Source of the DNA: Lysobacter sp. BMK333-48F3
GTDB lineage: Bacteria > Pseudomonadota > Gammaproteobacteria > Xanthomonadales > Xanthomonadaceae
DNA: 64,000 nt
Direction: 5' to 3'
Assembly: GCF_019733395.1 (NCBI RefSeq)
Contig: NZ_JAIHOO010000001.1
Location: 4,883,394 to 4,947,393, forward strand
Part shown: one piece after another, positions 39,994 to 52,792 of the stretch
Layout of the letters: every line of letters begins with the position of its first letter
Numbering within the stretch: position 1 is the stretch's first letter
Notes under the pieces: model-generated
What the model was told of the DNA's origin: nothing
The model's input: the letters and a program-made list of their open reading frames with translations, nothing else
Database searches by the model: none
Translations under genes and position numbers: made by a program

Positions 39994-41223
39994 ATGAATG
40001 CCGCCGCTACCGCCCCGATCGACGAGATCTTCCCCGCTCCGCCGCCTCCGCCGCCGCGCTACGCCCTGATCGCCGGCGAGGCCTCCGGCGACCTGCTCGG
40101 CGCCGCCCTGATCGAAGAGCTCAAGCGCCGCCACCCGGGCGCCGAATTCGTCGGCATCGGCGGCGAGCAGATGCGCGCGGCCGGGATGGACACCTGGTTC
40201 GACGCCGGCGAACTGGCGGTGATGGGCCTGTCGGAAGTGCTCAAGCACCTGCCGCGCCTGTTGCGCCTGCGCCGCGACGTGCGCCAGCGGGTGCTGGACT
40301 GGAAGCCCGACGCGTTCATCGGCATCGATGCGCCCGATTTCAATCTCGGCGTCGAACGCTGGCTCAAGCAGCGCGGCGTGCGCACCGTGCACTACGTCAG
40401 CCCCTCGGTCTGGGCCTGGCGGCGCAAGCGCGCGCAGAAGATCGGCCACAGCGCCGACCGGGTGCTGTGCCTGTTCCCGATGGAGCCGCCGATCTACGCC
40501 GAGTTCGGCGTCGACGCGCGCTTCGTCGGCCATCCGCTCGCCGACGAGATGCCGATCCACCCCGACCGCGACGAAGCGCGGATGAACCTGGGCCTGGACG
40601 AAGAAGCGCCGGTGCTGGCGATGCTGCCGGGCTCGCGGGTCGGCGAAATCGAACGCCTGGCCGGCGACTTCCTCGCCGCCGCGGCGCTGATGCTAGCCGC
40701 CGAGCCGCGCCTGAGCGTGGTCGCGCCGATGGCCAACGCCGCCTCGCGCGCCGCGTTCGAACGCATCCTGCAGGCGCACCCGGACGGTGCGCGGCTGAGC
40801 CGCGCGCTGCGCATCGTCGACCGCGGCGCGCGCACGGTGATGGTCGCCAGCGACGCGGTGCTGCTGGCCTCCGGCACCGCCACCCTGGAGGCGATGCTGG
40901 CCAAGCGGCCGATGGCGGTGGCCTACAAGGTCGCGCCGCTGACCTATGCCCTGGTCAAGGGTCTGGGCATGCTCAAGGTCGACCACTACGCCCTGCCGAA
41001 CGTGCTCGCCGGCGAAGCGCTGGTGCCGGAGCTGATGCAGGCCGAGTGCACGCCGGAGAACCTGGCCGGCGCCTGCCTGCGCTGGCTGCGCGACCCGCAA
41101 GCCGCCGCCGCGCTGTTGCCGAAGTTCCAGCGCATCCACCTGGAGCTCAAGCGCGACGCCTCGGCGCGCGCCGCCGATGCGATCGAGCAGTTGATCGGCG
41201 AGAATGCGGCGAGCAACGCCTAG
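39994..41223 (+). CDS. lpxB: Lipid-A-disaccharide synthase
   Basis: A 409-residue GT-B (GT19) glycosyltransferase that joins UDP-diacyl-glucosamine and lipid X. The chosen ATG gives a 26-residue lead with a run of Pro (FPAPPPPPPRY) before the conserved YALIAGEASGDLLGA. Other signatures: FIGIDAPDFNLG, YVSPSVWAWRRKR, LPGSRVGEI and LASGTATLEAML. An in-frame ATG at 39823 would add 57 residues without family resemblance. rnhB follows. Confidence 0.96.
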   Translation: MNAAATAPIDEIFPAPPPPPPRYALIAGEASGDLLGAALIEELKRRHPGAEFVGIGGEQMRAAGMDTWFDAGELAVMGLSEVLKHLPRLLRLRRDVRQRVLDWKPDAFIGIDAPDFNLGVERWLKQRGVRTVHYVSPSVWAWRRKRAQKIGHSADRVLCLFPMEPPIYAEFGVDARFVGHPLADEMPIHPDRDEARMNLGLDEEAPVLAMLPGSRVGEIERLAGDFLAAAALMLAAEPRLSVVAPMANAASRAAFERILQAHPDGARLSRALRIVDRGARTVMVASDAVLLASGTATLEAMLAKRPMAVAYKVAPLTYALVKGLGMLKVDHYALPNVLAGEALVPELMQAECTPENLAGACLRWLRDPQAAAALLPKFQRIHLELKRDASARAADAIEQLIGENAASNA

Positions 41224-41385
41224 CGTTCGAGATCGACGGCCGGCGCAGCGGAACCGGGAACGAGTACCCGCCTGCGCACCGGCTTCGATCGGTTTTCCCG
41301 CCCTTTGCATGTCCTGCCCTTTGCGCCGGCCTCGTTCTTCGCCGCTCGCTCCTCTCCACTCATTCCTCTGCACCCGCCCGCTGCC

Positions 41386-42006
41386 TTGAACGCCCCCGCC
41401 GCCACCGTCCGCCCCCGCGCCAAGCCGCGCCTGATCGCCGGCGTCGACGAGGCCGGGCGCGGCCCGCTGGCCGGGCCGGTGGCGGTCGCCGCGGTGATCC
41501 TGAACCCGCGCCGGCGCATCGAAGGCCTGGACGATTCCAAGAAGCTGACCGAGGCCCGCCGCGAGGCGCTGTTCCCGCTGATCCAGGAACGCGCCCTGGC
41601 CTGGCGGATCGAATTGGTCGAGGTCGAGGAAATCGACCGGATCAACATCTTCCACGCCACCATGACCGGCATGCGCCGCGCGGTGCTGGCGCTGAACCCC
41701 GGCGCCGACCTGGTCCGGGTCGACGGCAACCGCCTGCCGTCCGGCCTGCCCTGCGCCGCCCAGGCGCTGGTCGGCGGCGACGCGCTGGAGCCGTCGATCA
41801 TGGCCGCCTCGATCCTGGCCAAGGTCGCCCGCGACCGGATCATGCGCGGCCTGCACGAGCAGTACCCGCACTACGGCTTCGACCAGCACAAGGGCTATTC
41901 CACCGCCGCCCACCTGGCCGCGCTCAACGCCCACGGCCCCTGCCCCCAGCACCGCCGCAGCTTCGCCCCGGTGCGCATCGCCGAAGGCCAGTTGGCCTTG
42001 TTCTGA
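41386..42006 (+). CDS. rnhB: Ribonuclease HII
   Basis: A 206-residue endonuclease that nicks at ribonucleotides embedded in DNA. Motifs: [16 protein letters not shown] with the catalytic DE pair, [13 protein letters not shown], and [13 protein letters not shown] with the later metal Asp. The start is placed at the TTG at 41386, which gives the usual short lead to the DEAGRG motif. An ATG at 41305 is in frame, but its extra 27 codons fall in a CCTCTCC-like pyrimidine-rich repeat tract. Last gene of the lpx group, followed by a terminator. Confidence 0.93.
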   Translation: MNAPAATVRPRAKPRLIAGVDEAGRGPLAGPVAVAAVILNPRRRIEGLDDSKKLTEARREALFPLIQERALAWRIELVEVEEIDRINIFHATMTGMRRAVLALNPGADLVRVDGNRLPSGLPCAAQALVGGDALEPSIMAASILAKVARDRIMRGLHEQYPHYGFDQHKGYSTAAHLAALNAHGPCPQHRRSFAPVRIAEGQLALF

Positions 42007-42150
42007 GCGCGTCTGCGCGGCGCGAGATCGGCGCTGGCGGTCGCGGCTTGCGCCGCTGCTACTGCAACGATACGCACTGTTGCTTTTGCTTTTGCTTGAA
42101 GAGCTCGGCGCAGCAACGAACTTGCGAGAACGACCGTAGACCCGAAGGGC

Positions 42151-42175
42151 GGCGCACAGGATGTGCGCCGTTTTT
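42151..42175 (+). terminator. Rho-independent terminator after rnhB
   Basis: GGCGCACA, loop GGA, TGTGCGCC, then GTTTTT. It lies about 145 bases past rnhB. Confidence 0.75.
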
Positions 42176-42204
42176 CGATAGGACAAGGATGTCCTATCGA
42201 AAAA
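42171..42204. other. Perfect hairpin TTTTTCGATAGGACA
   Basis: A 15-bp perfect inverted repeat with the 4-base loop AGGA, immediately after and overlapping the U-run of the rnhB terminator. Symmetric T/A ends make it a possible bidirectional terminator or the edge of the repeat island that follows. Confidence 0.7.
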
Positions 42205-42264
42205 TCCCCGCGCCGGCACCGAACTCGCAGGGGAGGTTTGCGCAAGACGCGTTTTTCTTTGGTG

Positions 42265-42629
42265 ACTTTCTTTTGGGGCGCCAAAAGAAAGTTACCCGCC
42301 CGCTTGCGGGCGGAAGCTTCGCATTTGAAGCCTTCGAACGACAGACGCGGCGAGACCGACACAGCGCGGTCGCGGCTCACGCCGCTCCTACAGGGCGCCA
42401 AAAGAAAGTTACCCGCCCGCTTGCGGGCGGGTAACTTTCTTTTGGCGCCCTGTAGGAGCGGCGTGAGCCGCGACCGCGCTGTGTCGGTCTCGCCGCGTCT
42501 GTCGTTCGAAGGCTTCAAATGCGAAGCTTCCGCCCGCTTGCGGGCGGAAGCTTCGCATTTGAAGCCTTCGAACGACAGACGCGGCGAGACCGACACAGCG
42601 CGGTCGCGGCTTGCGCCGCTCCTACAGGG
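42265..42629. repeat. Regular palindromic repeat array, 117-bp period
   Basis: Two modules alternate. X is 25 bp (CGCCAAAAGAAAGTTACCCG plus CCCGC). Y is 90 bp, starting GCGGGCGGAAGCTTCGCATT and ending with the REP hairpin CGCCGCTCCTACAGGG. The order is X(42279-42303) TT Y(42306-42395) X(42396-42420) TT X'(42423-42447) Y'(42448-42537) TT Y(42540-42629), where primes mean inverted. The arms around the central TT are a perfect 115-bp inverted repeat. All three TT junctions sit in CGCCCGCTTGCGGGCG, 117 bp apart. The last Y differs from the first at two positions. A further 12-bp dyad ACTTTCTTTTGG lies at 42265. Nothing is encoded; long frames crossing it are translated repeats. Confidence 0.9.
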
Positions 42630-42850
42630 AACCGGCGACACCGGTCGTCAGAGAGGGCGCGCAAGTGCGGGCGCTACCGCCGATCGGCTGAATGCGCGCT
42701 CCCTGCCATCGGTCACAGCGACTTCATACCGGCGCGCCCACACTGCCGACAGGCGCAGAGTCACCCCCTGCAGACCCTGCAGGTTCGCGTCGCCGCCGGC
42801 CCGCGACGCGCGCCGCCGCCTCCCCCGTAGGCCGGACGCGAGGTGTTCCC

Positions 42851-43486
42851 ATGCGCATGCCTCACCCCACCCCGACCGCCGAGCCGCTGCCGTTCGAACG
42901 CGACGCCGTCGCCCCGCCGGTGCCGCCGGCCTACCAACCCGCCCTGGCGATCCGGCCCGCCGCGATCGCCGAATTCGACGCCCTGGTCCACGAACTGCAA
43001 CCCGATGCCGCCCGGGTCGACGCGGCGCGGCTGCAGCGCCTGGCCGGCTGGCTGGCCGCGTTGCCGGCCAGCGAAGCCCGCCGCGTCATCGACGACCGCA
43101 TGCAGCGGCTGCAGGAGCTGCACGCGATGGTCGACGACCCGGCCTGGGACTGCGATCCGGCCCTGCGGGTACGCCTGGACAAGCTGTTCGCCTACATCGA
43201 CCGCAACGACGACCTGATCCCGGATCCGACCCCGCTGCTGGGCCTGCTCGACGACGTGCTGCTGCTGGAACTGGCCTGGCCGACCTTCGCCGCCGAAGCC
43301 GACGACTTCCGCGACTTCTGCGCCTATCGCCGGCTTGAGCACCCGCACGGCGAACCCGCCGAACAGCGCGCGGCCTGGATGCGCGACCGCCAGGCCGAAC
43401 TGGCCCTGTTGCAGCACAACGCCCGGGTCAACGACAGCCACTACGCCAACGGCCGCACCCCCGAGCCGGTGTTCCGGATCGCCTGA
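42851..43486 (+). CDS. DUF1232-like protein
   Basis: A 211-residue protein. The start at 42851 is chosen over an upstream ATG at 42692 because the sequence before it is Arg-rich and outside the conserved part. The region around residues 115-145 (FAYIDRNDDLIPDPTPLLGL followed by LDDVLLL) resembles the DUF1232/YkvA core, in which a D-IPD-P-GxLDD pattern is conserved. Unlike typical members it lacks an obvious membrane helix. Function unknown. It lies alone between the repeat array and dnaE. Confidence 0.65.
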   Translation: MRMPHPTPTAEPLPFERDAVAPPVPPAYQPALAIRPAAIAEFDALVHELQPDAARVDAARLQRLAGWLAALPASEARRVIDDRMQRLQELHAMVDDPAWDCDPALRVRLDKLFAYIDRNDDLIPDPTPLLGLLDDVLLLELAWPTFAAEADDFRDFCAYRRLEHPHGEPAEQRAAWMRDRQAELALLQHNARVNDSHYANGRTPEPVFRIA

Positions 43487-43799
43487 CCCGACCCGCGGCC
43501 GCCCGGCTGTTGCGGCGGCCGCCGCCACCCGCCTTCGGCGCCGCCGAAGGCCCGGGCGTCCGACGCCGCGGGCGCCCGCGCGCACCGGTCCGCGCGCCGC
43601 ACGAGCGCGCGCCGCCGAGGACCTCGCCGGGAAAGTTTTCGCCGCGTGGTGAGATTCCACGCAGTGCGCCGTCGCGGCCGGTTTCCAGCCCTGTCAAGGC
43701 TTGTCCCGAGCCGCCGGGCTGATACCCTGCAATCCGGCACGCAACCGCTGCCGTCCCCCGGCTTGGCATCATCACGGCACGGCCGCAGAACCGGTACGC
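43487..43799 (+). promoter_or_regulatory. Intergenic region with candidate dnaE promoter
   Basis: TTGTCC at 43701-43706, a 16-base spacer, then TGATACCCT, an extended -10 with hexamer at 43723-43728, about 70 bases before dnaE. The rest (43487-43700) shows no gene or repeat I recognise. Confidence 0.4.
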
Positions 43800-47324
<3,525 letters not shown>

Positions 47325-47341
47325 GAAACAGTGGGTCGTAA

Positions 47342-47387
47342 AGAGGAACGAGCGGACCGGGCGCCGTCCCGGGTTTCTCGTTCCTCT
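47342..47387 (+). other. Nested hairpin after dnaE
   Basis: An outer stem AGAGGAACGAG/CTCGTTCCTCT (11 bp) encloses a second GC-rich hairpin (CCGGGCGCCGTCCCGG, imperfect). It starts 17 bases past the dnaE stop and lacks a long U-run. GTTCCTCT-type sequence also occurs upstream of rnhB. Confidence 0.5.
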
Positions 47388-47547
47388 GCACGGGTTGCTT
47401 AGCCCGGAACCGTGGCGCTCCTCACGCCTGCGAAGTGCCACCGATGCCCCGTTCCTCTTGACGCGCTTCCCGCCGCGCCCCATGCCCCTCGGTACGGTCC
47501 GCCCCCCTAGGCTAGACTGTGCCTCGACCTAGGCCCACGGCCCCCGA

Positions 47548-48507
47548 ATGAATCCGAACTACCTCGACTTCGAGCAGCCCATCGCCGACCTGGAAGCCAA
47601 AATCCAGGAACTGCGCCACGCCAGCAGCGGCCCGGCCGTCGACATCGATGCCGAAATCCACGCCCTGCAGGACAAGCTGCGCCTGCGCACGGCGCAGATC
47701 TTCCGCGACCTCTCGTCCTGGCAGATCTCCCAGCTCGCCCGCCACCCCGCCCGCCCCTACACCCTGGATTACCTGCGGGTGATGTGCGACGAGTTCCAGG
47801 AACTGGCCGGCGACCGCGCCTTCGCCGACGACAAGGCCATCGTCGGCGGCCTGGCCCGCATCGCCGGCCGCAGCGTGGTGGTGATCGGCCATCAGAAGGG
47901 CCGCGACACCAAGAGCAAGATCAAGCGCAATTTCGGCATGCCGCGTCCGGAGGGCTACCGCAAGGCGCTGCGGCTGATGAAGCTGGCCGAGCGTTTCCGC
48001 CTGCCGCTGCTGACCTTCATCGACACCGCCGGCGCCTGGCCGGGCATCGACGCCGAAGAACGCGGCCAGTCCGAGGCGATCGCGCGCAATCTGATGGAGA
48101 TGGCCGAGCTCAAGACACCGGTGATCTGCACCGTGATCGGCGAAGGCGGCTCCGGCGGCGCGCTGGCGATCGGCGTCGGCGACCGCACCTTGATGCTCGA
48201 ATACAGCACCTATTCGGTGATCACTCCGGAAGGCTGCGCATCGATCCTATGGAAGACCGCCGAGAAGGCCAAGGACGCGGCCGAACAGCTCGGCCTGACC
48301 GCCAAGCGCCTGCACGACCTGGGCCTGGTCGACAAGATCGTGCGCGAGCCGATCGGCGGCGCGCACCGTAATCCCAAGCAGATGGCCACCCGCCTGAAGG
48401 CGGTGCTGCTCAACGAACTCGACGCGCTGGAAGGCGTGCCGACCGAGCAGTTGCTGCAGCGCCGTTACGAGCGCTTGCGCAGCTACGGCGCTTACGAAGC
48501 CGCGTAA
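47548..48507 (+). CDS. accA: Acetyl-CoA carboxylase carboxyltransferase subunit alpha
   Basis: A 319-residue subunit that with AccD moves the carboxyl group from biotin to acetyl-CoA, starting fatty-acid synthesis. Start [20 protein letters not shown] is typical. Core segments: [36 protein letters not shown] and the oxyanion-hole glycines in [16 protein letters not shown]. Length equals E. coli AccA. It supplies malonyl-CoA for the fabZ/lpx genes upstream. Confidence 0.97.
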   Translation: MNPNYLDFEQPIADLEAKIQELRHASSGPAVDIDAEIHALQDKLRLRTAQIFRDLSSWQISQLARHPARPYTLDYLRVMCDEFQELAGDRAFADDKAIVGGLARIAGRSVVVIGHQKGRDTKSKIKRNFGMPRPEGYRKALRLMKLAERFRLPLLTFIDTAGAWPGIDAEERGQSEAIARNLMEMAELKTPVICTVIGEGGSGGALAIGVGDRTLMLEYSTYSVITPEGCASILWKTAEKAKDAAEQLGLTAKRLHDLGLVDKIVREPIGGAHRNPKQMATRLKAVLLNELDALEGVPTEQLLQRRYERLRSYGAYEAA

Positions 48508-48525
48508 CGCGACGACAACGCGGAC

Positions 48526-49332
48526 ATGGACGTCCGGACCGCCCCACCCCGCAACGACGCCCGGCGCTGGCCGCTGCGGGCGTTCGGCTATCTGGCGGCG
48601 CTGCCGGTGGCGCTGTTCTGCCTGGCGGTCGCGTTTTGCTATGGCCTGTACTGGCAGGGCCTGGCCGATATCCCGGCCGAGTTGCCGCAAGCGCGGCGCA
48701 CGTATCCAACCGAGTTGCGCCGCTTGTACTGGCGAGCGCACGACGGCCAAGGCGAGATCCGCCTGCCGCGATCGAGTTCGCCGCGCCTGGCGAGCGAGCT
48801 GTTACGGATTGCGGCAAGCAGCCAAGCGCGACCGCCGAGACCGTCCGCGGCCTGGCAGGTCCTCAGCCAGTCCGCCCGCGTAATGCTGGCCGAACTCGAA
48901 CCCGCGCCGGGCCCGAATTTGCGCCGGCACCAGACCGAATTCTCGCTGCAGATCCTGCTCAGCCGCGAGCGCAGCGGCGAGCAGTTGATCGACTACCTGC
49001 TCGATCGCAGCTACTTCGGCCAGGACGCAGCCCATCGACCCATCCACGGCATCGAAGCCGCCTCGTCGCACTACTACGGCCTGCCGGTCGAACGACTGAC
49101 GGCCGCCGAACAGCTCGCCCTGCTGGTGCTGCCGCGCGGTCCGTACTACTTCGATCCGGCTTGCAATCCCGAGCGGTTCCAGCAGCGCTATGCGTTCCTG
49201 CTCGGCCGCGTCGGCCTGGTTCCGGCGAACACCACCGAGCATTCCCCGCCTCCGCGCATGCGCATAGGCGGATGCTCACGCAAGGCACGCGCCAAGCCGG
49301 TTGCACCGAACGTCGAGCCATCGACGACTTAG
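48526..49332 (+). CDS. GT51-like membrane protein lacking the catalytic half
   Basis: A 268-residue protein with one N-terminal membrane segment (YLAALPVALFCLAVAFCYGL). Residues about 140-225 match the C-terminal half of the peptidoglycan glycosyltransferase (GT51) domain: SLQILLSRERSGEQLIDYLL, RSYFGQDAAHRPIHGIEAAS, YYGLPVERLTAAEQLALLVL, ending in a PRGPYYFDP segment like the LP..P..YDP of that family. The first half of the domain, with the catalytic Glu in EDxxFxxHxG and the QQLAKN motif, has no counterpart. So it is either a decayed transglycosylase or a non-catalytic relative. It begins 18 bases after accA. Confidence 0.65.
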   Translation: MDVRTAPPRNDARRWPLRAFGYLAALPVALFCLAVAFCYGLYWQGLADIPAELPQARRTYPTELRRLYWRAHDGQGEIRLPRSSSPRLASELLRIAASSQARPPRPSAAWQVLSQSARVMLAELEPAPGPNLRRHQTEFSLQILLSRERSGEQLIDYLLDRSYFGQDAAHRPIHGIEAASSHYYGLPVERLTAAEQLALLVLPRGPYYFDPACNPERFQQRYAFLLGRVGLVPANTTEHSPPPRMRIGGCSRKARAKPVAPNVEPSTT

Positions 49333-49739
49333 ACGGAAGTCGCAGCCGGTGAAACGAATCCGGCGCAGGTTATCTACCTTGCCGCTCCTGCCGGCCTGAA
49401 ACTCGGCTCGTGCGCCTGCCGCCAATCCGATGCGCCGGCACCGGGACCATCGCCCACGCCTGAGTTCCAAGCCCGCTGATAGCGTTACGCCAGTCGCGGC
49501 TTCGCCCCTGATTCGCTCACGGCGCTGCACGACCGGATCGGCCTCGCAGCCGCGCCTCTGCGAGTTCCGCTCCGGAATCCGTTCGGACGCTGCCGCCGGT
49601 GGGGCAGGCCCCATTACGACCGTTGCCGCCTGCAGCCGCATGCGCAGGCGACCTCGCATCGATGGCATCGCCCCCCCTTCCACCGCCGACCCGTGTGCGG
49701 CGGCGAGAGTCTTTCACACCACTCACTACAGACTTCCCG
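49333..49739. other. Intergenic region, nothing recognised
   Basis: About 400 bases between the GT51-like gene and the phosphatase. Open frames on both strands here are short or Arg-rich and have no ribosome binding site. I see no repeat, RNA gene or promoter I would name. Confidence 0.5.
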
Positions 49740-50279
49740 ATGATTGCAGAACTCTATTGGCTACCCGCCTCGACTTCCTTGCGCCTGGCTCTGGCACCGA
49801 GACCGCGCGCCGGCGACTGGCTAGACGACGAGATGCGGGCCTGGGCCCGGACAGGCGTCGATGTCGTGGCGTCGCTGCTCGAGCCGCAGGAGATTCGCGA
49901 ACTTGGCCTGCACGGCCAGGAACAGGCTTGCCGGGTTTCGGGCATGCGCTACCTTTCGTTTCCGATCGCAGACCGCCAGGTTCCGCCCTGCCTGCGGGCG
50001 ACGCGGCGTTTCTGCGGCGCGCTTGCCGACGACCTGCGCTCGGGGCTGGCCGTCGTCGTCCACTGCCGCGCCGGCATCGGCCGCAGCGGATTGATCGCAG
50101 CCTGCGTACTGCAGGAATTCGGCATCACCGGCGATGCGGCGTTTGCGATGCTCGGCGCTGCGCGGCGGGTTCAAGTACCGGACACCGAGCAACAAGCGCA
50201 GTGGGTGCGCGACTATGCGGCGCACCGCTCCTTGAGCGGGTCGGCCGAGCCTCGCGCCGATGTTCACCAGGCGCGCTGA
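49740..50279 (+). CDS. Dual-specificity/tyrosine phosphatase family protein
   Basis: A 179-residue cysteine phosphatase. The P-loop HCRAGIGRSG places the nucleophile at Cys109 and the phosphate-binding Arg at 115. The general acid is probably Asp78 in FPIADRQVP, as in the CDKN3/DSP-like branch. The start MIAELYWLP is preferred over a long Arg/Pro-rich extension. Substrate unknown. Its last 16 bases overlap the end of the convergent oxidoreductase gene. Confidence 0.82.
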   Translation: MIAELYWLPASTSLRLALAPRPRAGDWLDDEMRAWARTGVDVVASLLEPQEIRELGLHGQEQACRVSGMRYLSFPIADRQVPPCLRATRRFCGALADDLRSGLAVVVHCRAGIGRSGLIAACVLQEFGITGDAAFAMLGAARRVQVPDTEQQAQWVRDYAAHRSLSGSAEPRADVHQAR

Positions 50280-51325
50280 TACTGCTCCGGCACCTGCAGA
50301 CTCGCGCCCAGCTCGCGCGCGGCGCGCTGCGGGAAATACGGGTCGCGCAGCAACTCGCGCGCCAGCAGCACCGCGTCGGCCTCGCCGTCGGCGACGATGC
50401 GCTCGGCCTGCGCGGCTTCGGTGATCAGGCCGACCGCGCCGGTGGCGATGCCGGCTTCGCGGCGGATGCGCGCGGCGAACGGCACCTGGTATCCGGGTTC
50501 GACCGGAATGCGCGCGTTCGGCACCAGGCCGCCGCTGGACACGTCGATCAGGTCGACGCCCAAGTCCTTCACCTCGCGCGCCAGGGCGACGCTCTGCTCG
50601 ATGTCCCAGCCGCCGTCGGCCCAGTCGGTGGCGGAGATGCGCAGCCACAGCGGCAGCCGCTCCGGCCAGACTTCTCGGACGGCGGCCAGCACTTCGCGCA
50701 GCAGGCGGGTGCGGTTGTCGTAGCCGCCGCCGTAGCGGTCGTCGCGCCGGTTCGACAGCGGCGACAGGAACTGGTGCAGCAGATAGCCGTGCGCGGCGTG
50801 GATCTCGACCAGTTGGAAGCAAGCGTCGAGCGCGCGCTGCGCGGCGGCGGCGAAATCGTCGACCACGGTGCGGATCTCGATCGGCGACAGCGCGCGCGGC
50901 ACCGGCGACTCGCTGCGGAACGGCAGCGCCGACGGCGCCACCGGCAGCCAGCCGCCGTCGGCCGGCGCGACCGGCTTGCCGCCCAGCCAGGGCGCTTCGA
51001 CGCTGGCCTTGCGCCCGGCATGGCCGAGCTGGGCGCCGACCGCGGTGCCGCGCGAACGCAGGAAGCAGTTGATCCGGTGCCAGGCCTCGGCCTGGGCGGT
51101 GTTCCACAGGCCGGTATCGGCCGGCGAAATGCGTCCTTCCGCCGATACCGCGCTGGCTTCGCTGAGGATCAGCCCGGCGCCGCCGACCGCGCGGCTGCCG
51201 AGATGGACCAGATGCCAGTTGTTCGGCAGCCCGTCGACGGCCGAGTACTGGCACATGGGCGAGACCACCAGGCGGTTGCGCAAGGTCAGCGACCGTTGCG
51301 CGAGCGGAGCGAAAAGCCGGGACAC
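50264..51325 (-). CDS. NADH:flavin oxidoreductase, old yellow enzyme family (YqjM-like)
   Basis: A 353-residue FMN-dependent ene-reductase with a TIM barrel. Start LFAPLAQRSLTLRNRLVVSP and PMCQYSA (the Cys of the YqjM/thermophilic-like class) place it near YqjM/NamA. AQLGHAGRKAS, the substrate-binding pair in EIHAAHGYLLHQFLSP, and RDDRYGG are typical. Natural substrate is unknown; homologues reduce activated alkenes. Convergent with the phosphatase and divergent from tilS. Confidence 0.92.
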   Translation of the reverse strand: MSRLFAPLAQRSLTLRNRLVVSPMCQYSAVDGLPNNWHLVHLGSRAVGGAGLILSEASAVSAEGRISPADTGLWNTAQAEAWHRINCFLRSRGTAVGAQLGHAGRKASVEAPWLGGKPVAPADGGWLPVAPSALPFRSESPVPRALSPIEIRTVVDDFAAAAQRALDACFQLVEIHAAHGYLLHQFLSPLSNRRDDRYGGGYDNRTRLLREVLAAVREVWPERLPLWLRISATDWADGGWDIEQSVALAREVKDLGVDLIDVSSGGLVPNARIPVEPGYQVPFAARIRREAGIATGAVGLITEAAQAERIVADGEADAVLLARELLRDPYFPQRAARELGASLQVPEQYQRAW

Positions 51326-51433
51326 GGCACGATTCCTAGAGGGGATTATGGGTAAAAACGGTAGCGATCCCGGCGCGCCGGCGCAGCATCATCGATGGGT
51401 TGCTGCATCCCGCCGCCGTGGCACCATGAACCG

Positions 51434-52735
51434 ATGCCCCTCCCCCGCGCCGATGCGATCGTTTCCGCCCTGCGCGAGCTGCCGCCGACGCCGCTGTGCG
51501 TGGCCTACAGCGGCGGCCTGGATTCCAGCGCGCTGCTGCACGCCCTGGCGGCCTCGGCGCAGGCGCGCGCGCAGGGCCTGCGCGCCTGGCACGTGCACCA
51601 CGGCCTGCATCCGCAAGCCGACGCCTGGACCGCGCATTGCGCGCGGATCTGCGCCGGACTCGGCCTGGAACTGACCGTTTCGCGGGTATCGGTTGAAGCC
51701 GGACGCGGCGACGGGCCGGAGGCCGCGGCGCGGCGCGCGCGTCATGCCGCCTTCGCCGCCGGCCTGGGCGCGGGCGAGACCCTGGTCCTGGCCCACCACC
51801 GCGACGACCAGGCCGAAACCCTGTTGCTGCGCCTGCTGCGCGGCTCCGGCCCGGACGGGCTGGCGGCGATGCGCGAGCAGCGCGACTGCGGCCGCGGCAG
51901 GCTGTGGCGGCCCTTGCTGGCGCTGTCGCGCGCGCAACTGCAGGCCTATGCGCAGGCCCAGGGGCTGGAATGGATCGACGACCCCAGCAATGCCGACCCG
52001 GCTTTCGACCGCAACTTCCTCCGCCTGCGCGTGCTGCCGCTGCTGCGCGAACGCTGGCCGCAGGCCGATGCCGCGTTCGCCTTGTCGGCGCGGCTGCAGG
52101 ACGAAGCGGCGCAACTGCTCGAACAGGACGACGCGCTGGCGCTGGCCGCGGCGCGCAGCCTGGACCCACAGGCGCTGTCGCGCAGCGCGCTGCGCGGGTT
52201 GACGCCGGCGCGGCGCGCGCGGGTGCTGCGGCGCTGGATCGCCGAACTCGGCCTGCCGCCGCTGCCGGCCGCGGGCGTGGCCCGGATCGAGGACGAATTG
52301 CTCGACGCGCGCGCCGACGCCGAAGCCGAGTTCGCCTGGCACGGCGCGGTGGTGCGGGCCTGGCGCGACCTGCTGCATGCGCAGCCGCAACGCCCGGCCC
52401 TGCCGGCCGACTGGAGCGCCGAGTGGGACGGCCGCGCCGCCCTGACCCTGCCCGACGGCGGGCAATGGCGCCTGCTCGGCGCCGAGGCCTTCCCGGCGCC
52501 GCTGCGCGCGCATGCGCGGCGCGGCGGCGAGCGCATCGTCCTGCCCGGCCGCGACCACGGCCACGCGCTCAAGCAGGCGCTGCAGGACCTCGGCGTACCG
52601 CCCTGGGAACGGCGCCGGCTGCCGCTGCTCAGCGACGCCGGCGGCGAGCTGCTCGCGGCCGGCGATCTGCTGTATTCGGCGCGCCTGGACGCCTGGCTGC
52701 GCGAATGCGGCGCGCGCCTGGTCTGGCGCCCCTGA
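51434..52735 (+). CDS. tilS: tRNA(Ile)-lysidine synthase
   Basis: A 433-residue ATP-dependent enzyme that converts C34 of the CAU-anticodon isoleucine tRNA to lysidine, needed to read AUA. The PP-loop is CVAYSGGLDSSALLHAL. The motif VLAHHRDDQAETLLLRLLRG follows, with LRGSGPDGLAAM. The C-terminal TilS domain is at residues about 340-430 (LPGRDHGHALKQALQDLGVP). The ATG at 51434 is preferred over one 39 bases earlier, which adds only a Pro/His/Trp-rich lead. xseB and ispA follow closely. Confidence 0.95.
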   Translation: MPLPRADAIVSALRELPPTPLCVAYSGGLDSSALLHALAASAQARAQGLRAWHVHHGLHPQADAWTAHCARICAGLGLELTVSRVSVEAGRGDGPEAAARRARHAAFAAGLGAGETLVLAHHRDDQAETLLLRLLRGSGPDGLAAMREQRDCGRGRLWRPLLALSRAQLQAYAQAQGLEWIDDPSNADPAFDRNFLRLRVLPLLRERWPQADAAFALSARLQDEAAQLLEQDDALALAAARSLDPQALSRSALRGLTPARRARVLRRWIAELGLPPLPAAGVARIEDELLDARADAEAEFAWHGAVVRAWRDLLHAQPQRPALPADWSAEWDGRAALTLPDGGQWRLLGAEAFPAPLRAHARRGGERIVLPGRDHGHALKQALQDLGVPPWERRRLPLLSDAGGELLAAGDLLYSARLDAWLRECGARLVWRP

Positions 52736-52792
52736 CGCAGCGCGCGCCTGCGCCGCATTGACCCGGCCCGGGAGCGGCCGCACACTTCTCCC

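Noticed and set aside
41305..41385. ATG at 41305 as the rnhB start
   Set aside because: The extra 27 codons lie in a pyrimidine-rich repeated tract and have no family resemblance; the TTG at 41386 gives the usual N-terminus.
42265..42629. CRISPR array
   Set aside because: Units alternate in orientation, directly adjoin without unique spacers, and no cas gene is near.
42163..43338. A long frame through the repeat island into the DUF1232-like gene
   Set aside because: It repeats the same peptide in both orientations (RLRAGNFLL, KPSNDRRGETD), which only reflects translated palindromic repeats.
49276..49683. A 135-codon minus-strand frame in the gap before the phosphatase
   Set aside because: No ribosome binding site, no domain, Arg/Gly-rich, and it overlaps the end of the gene before it.
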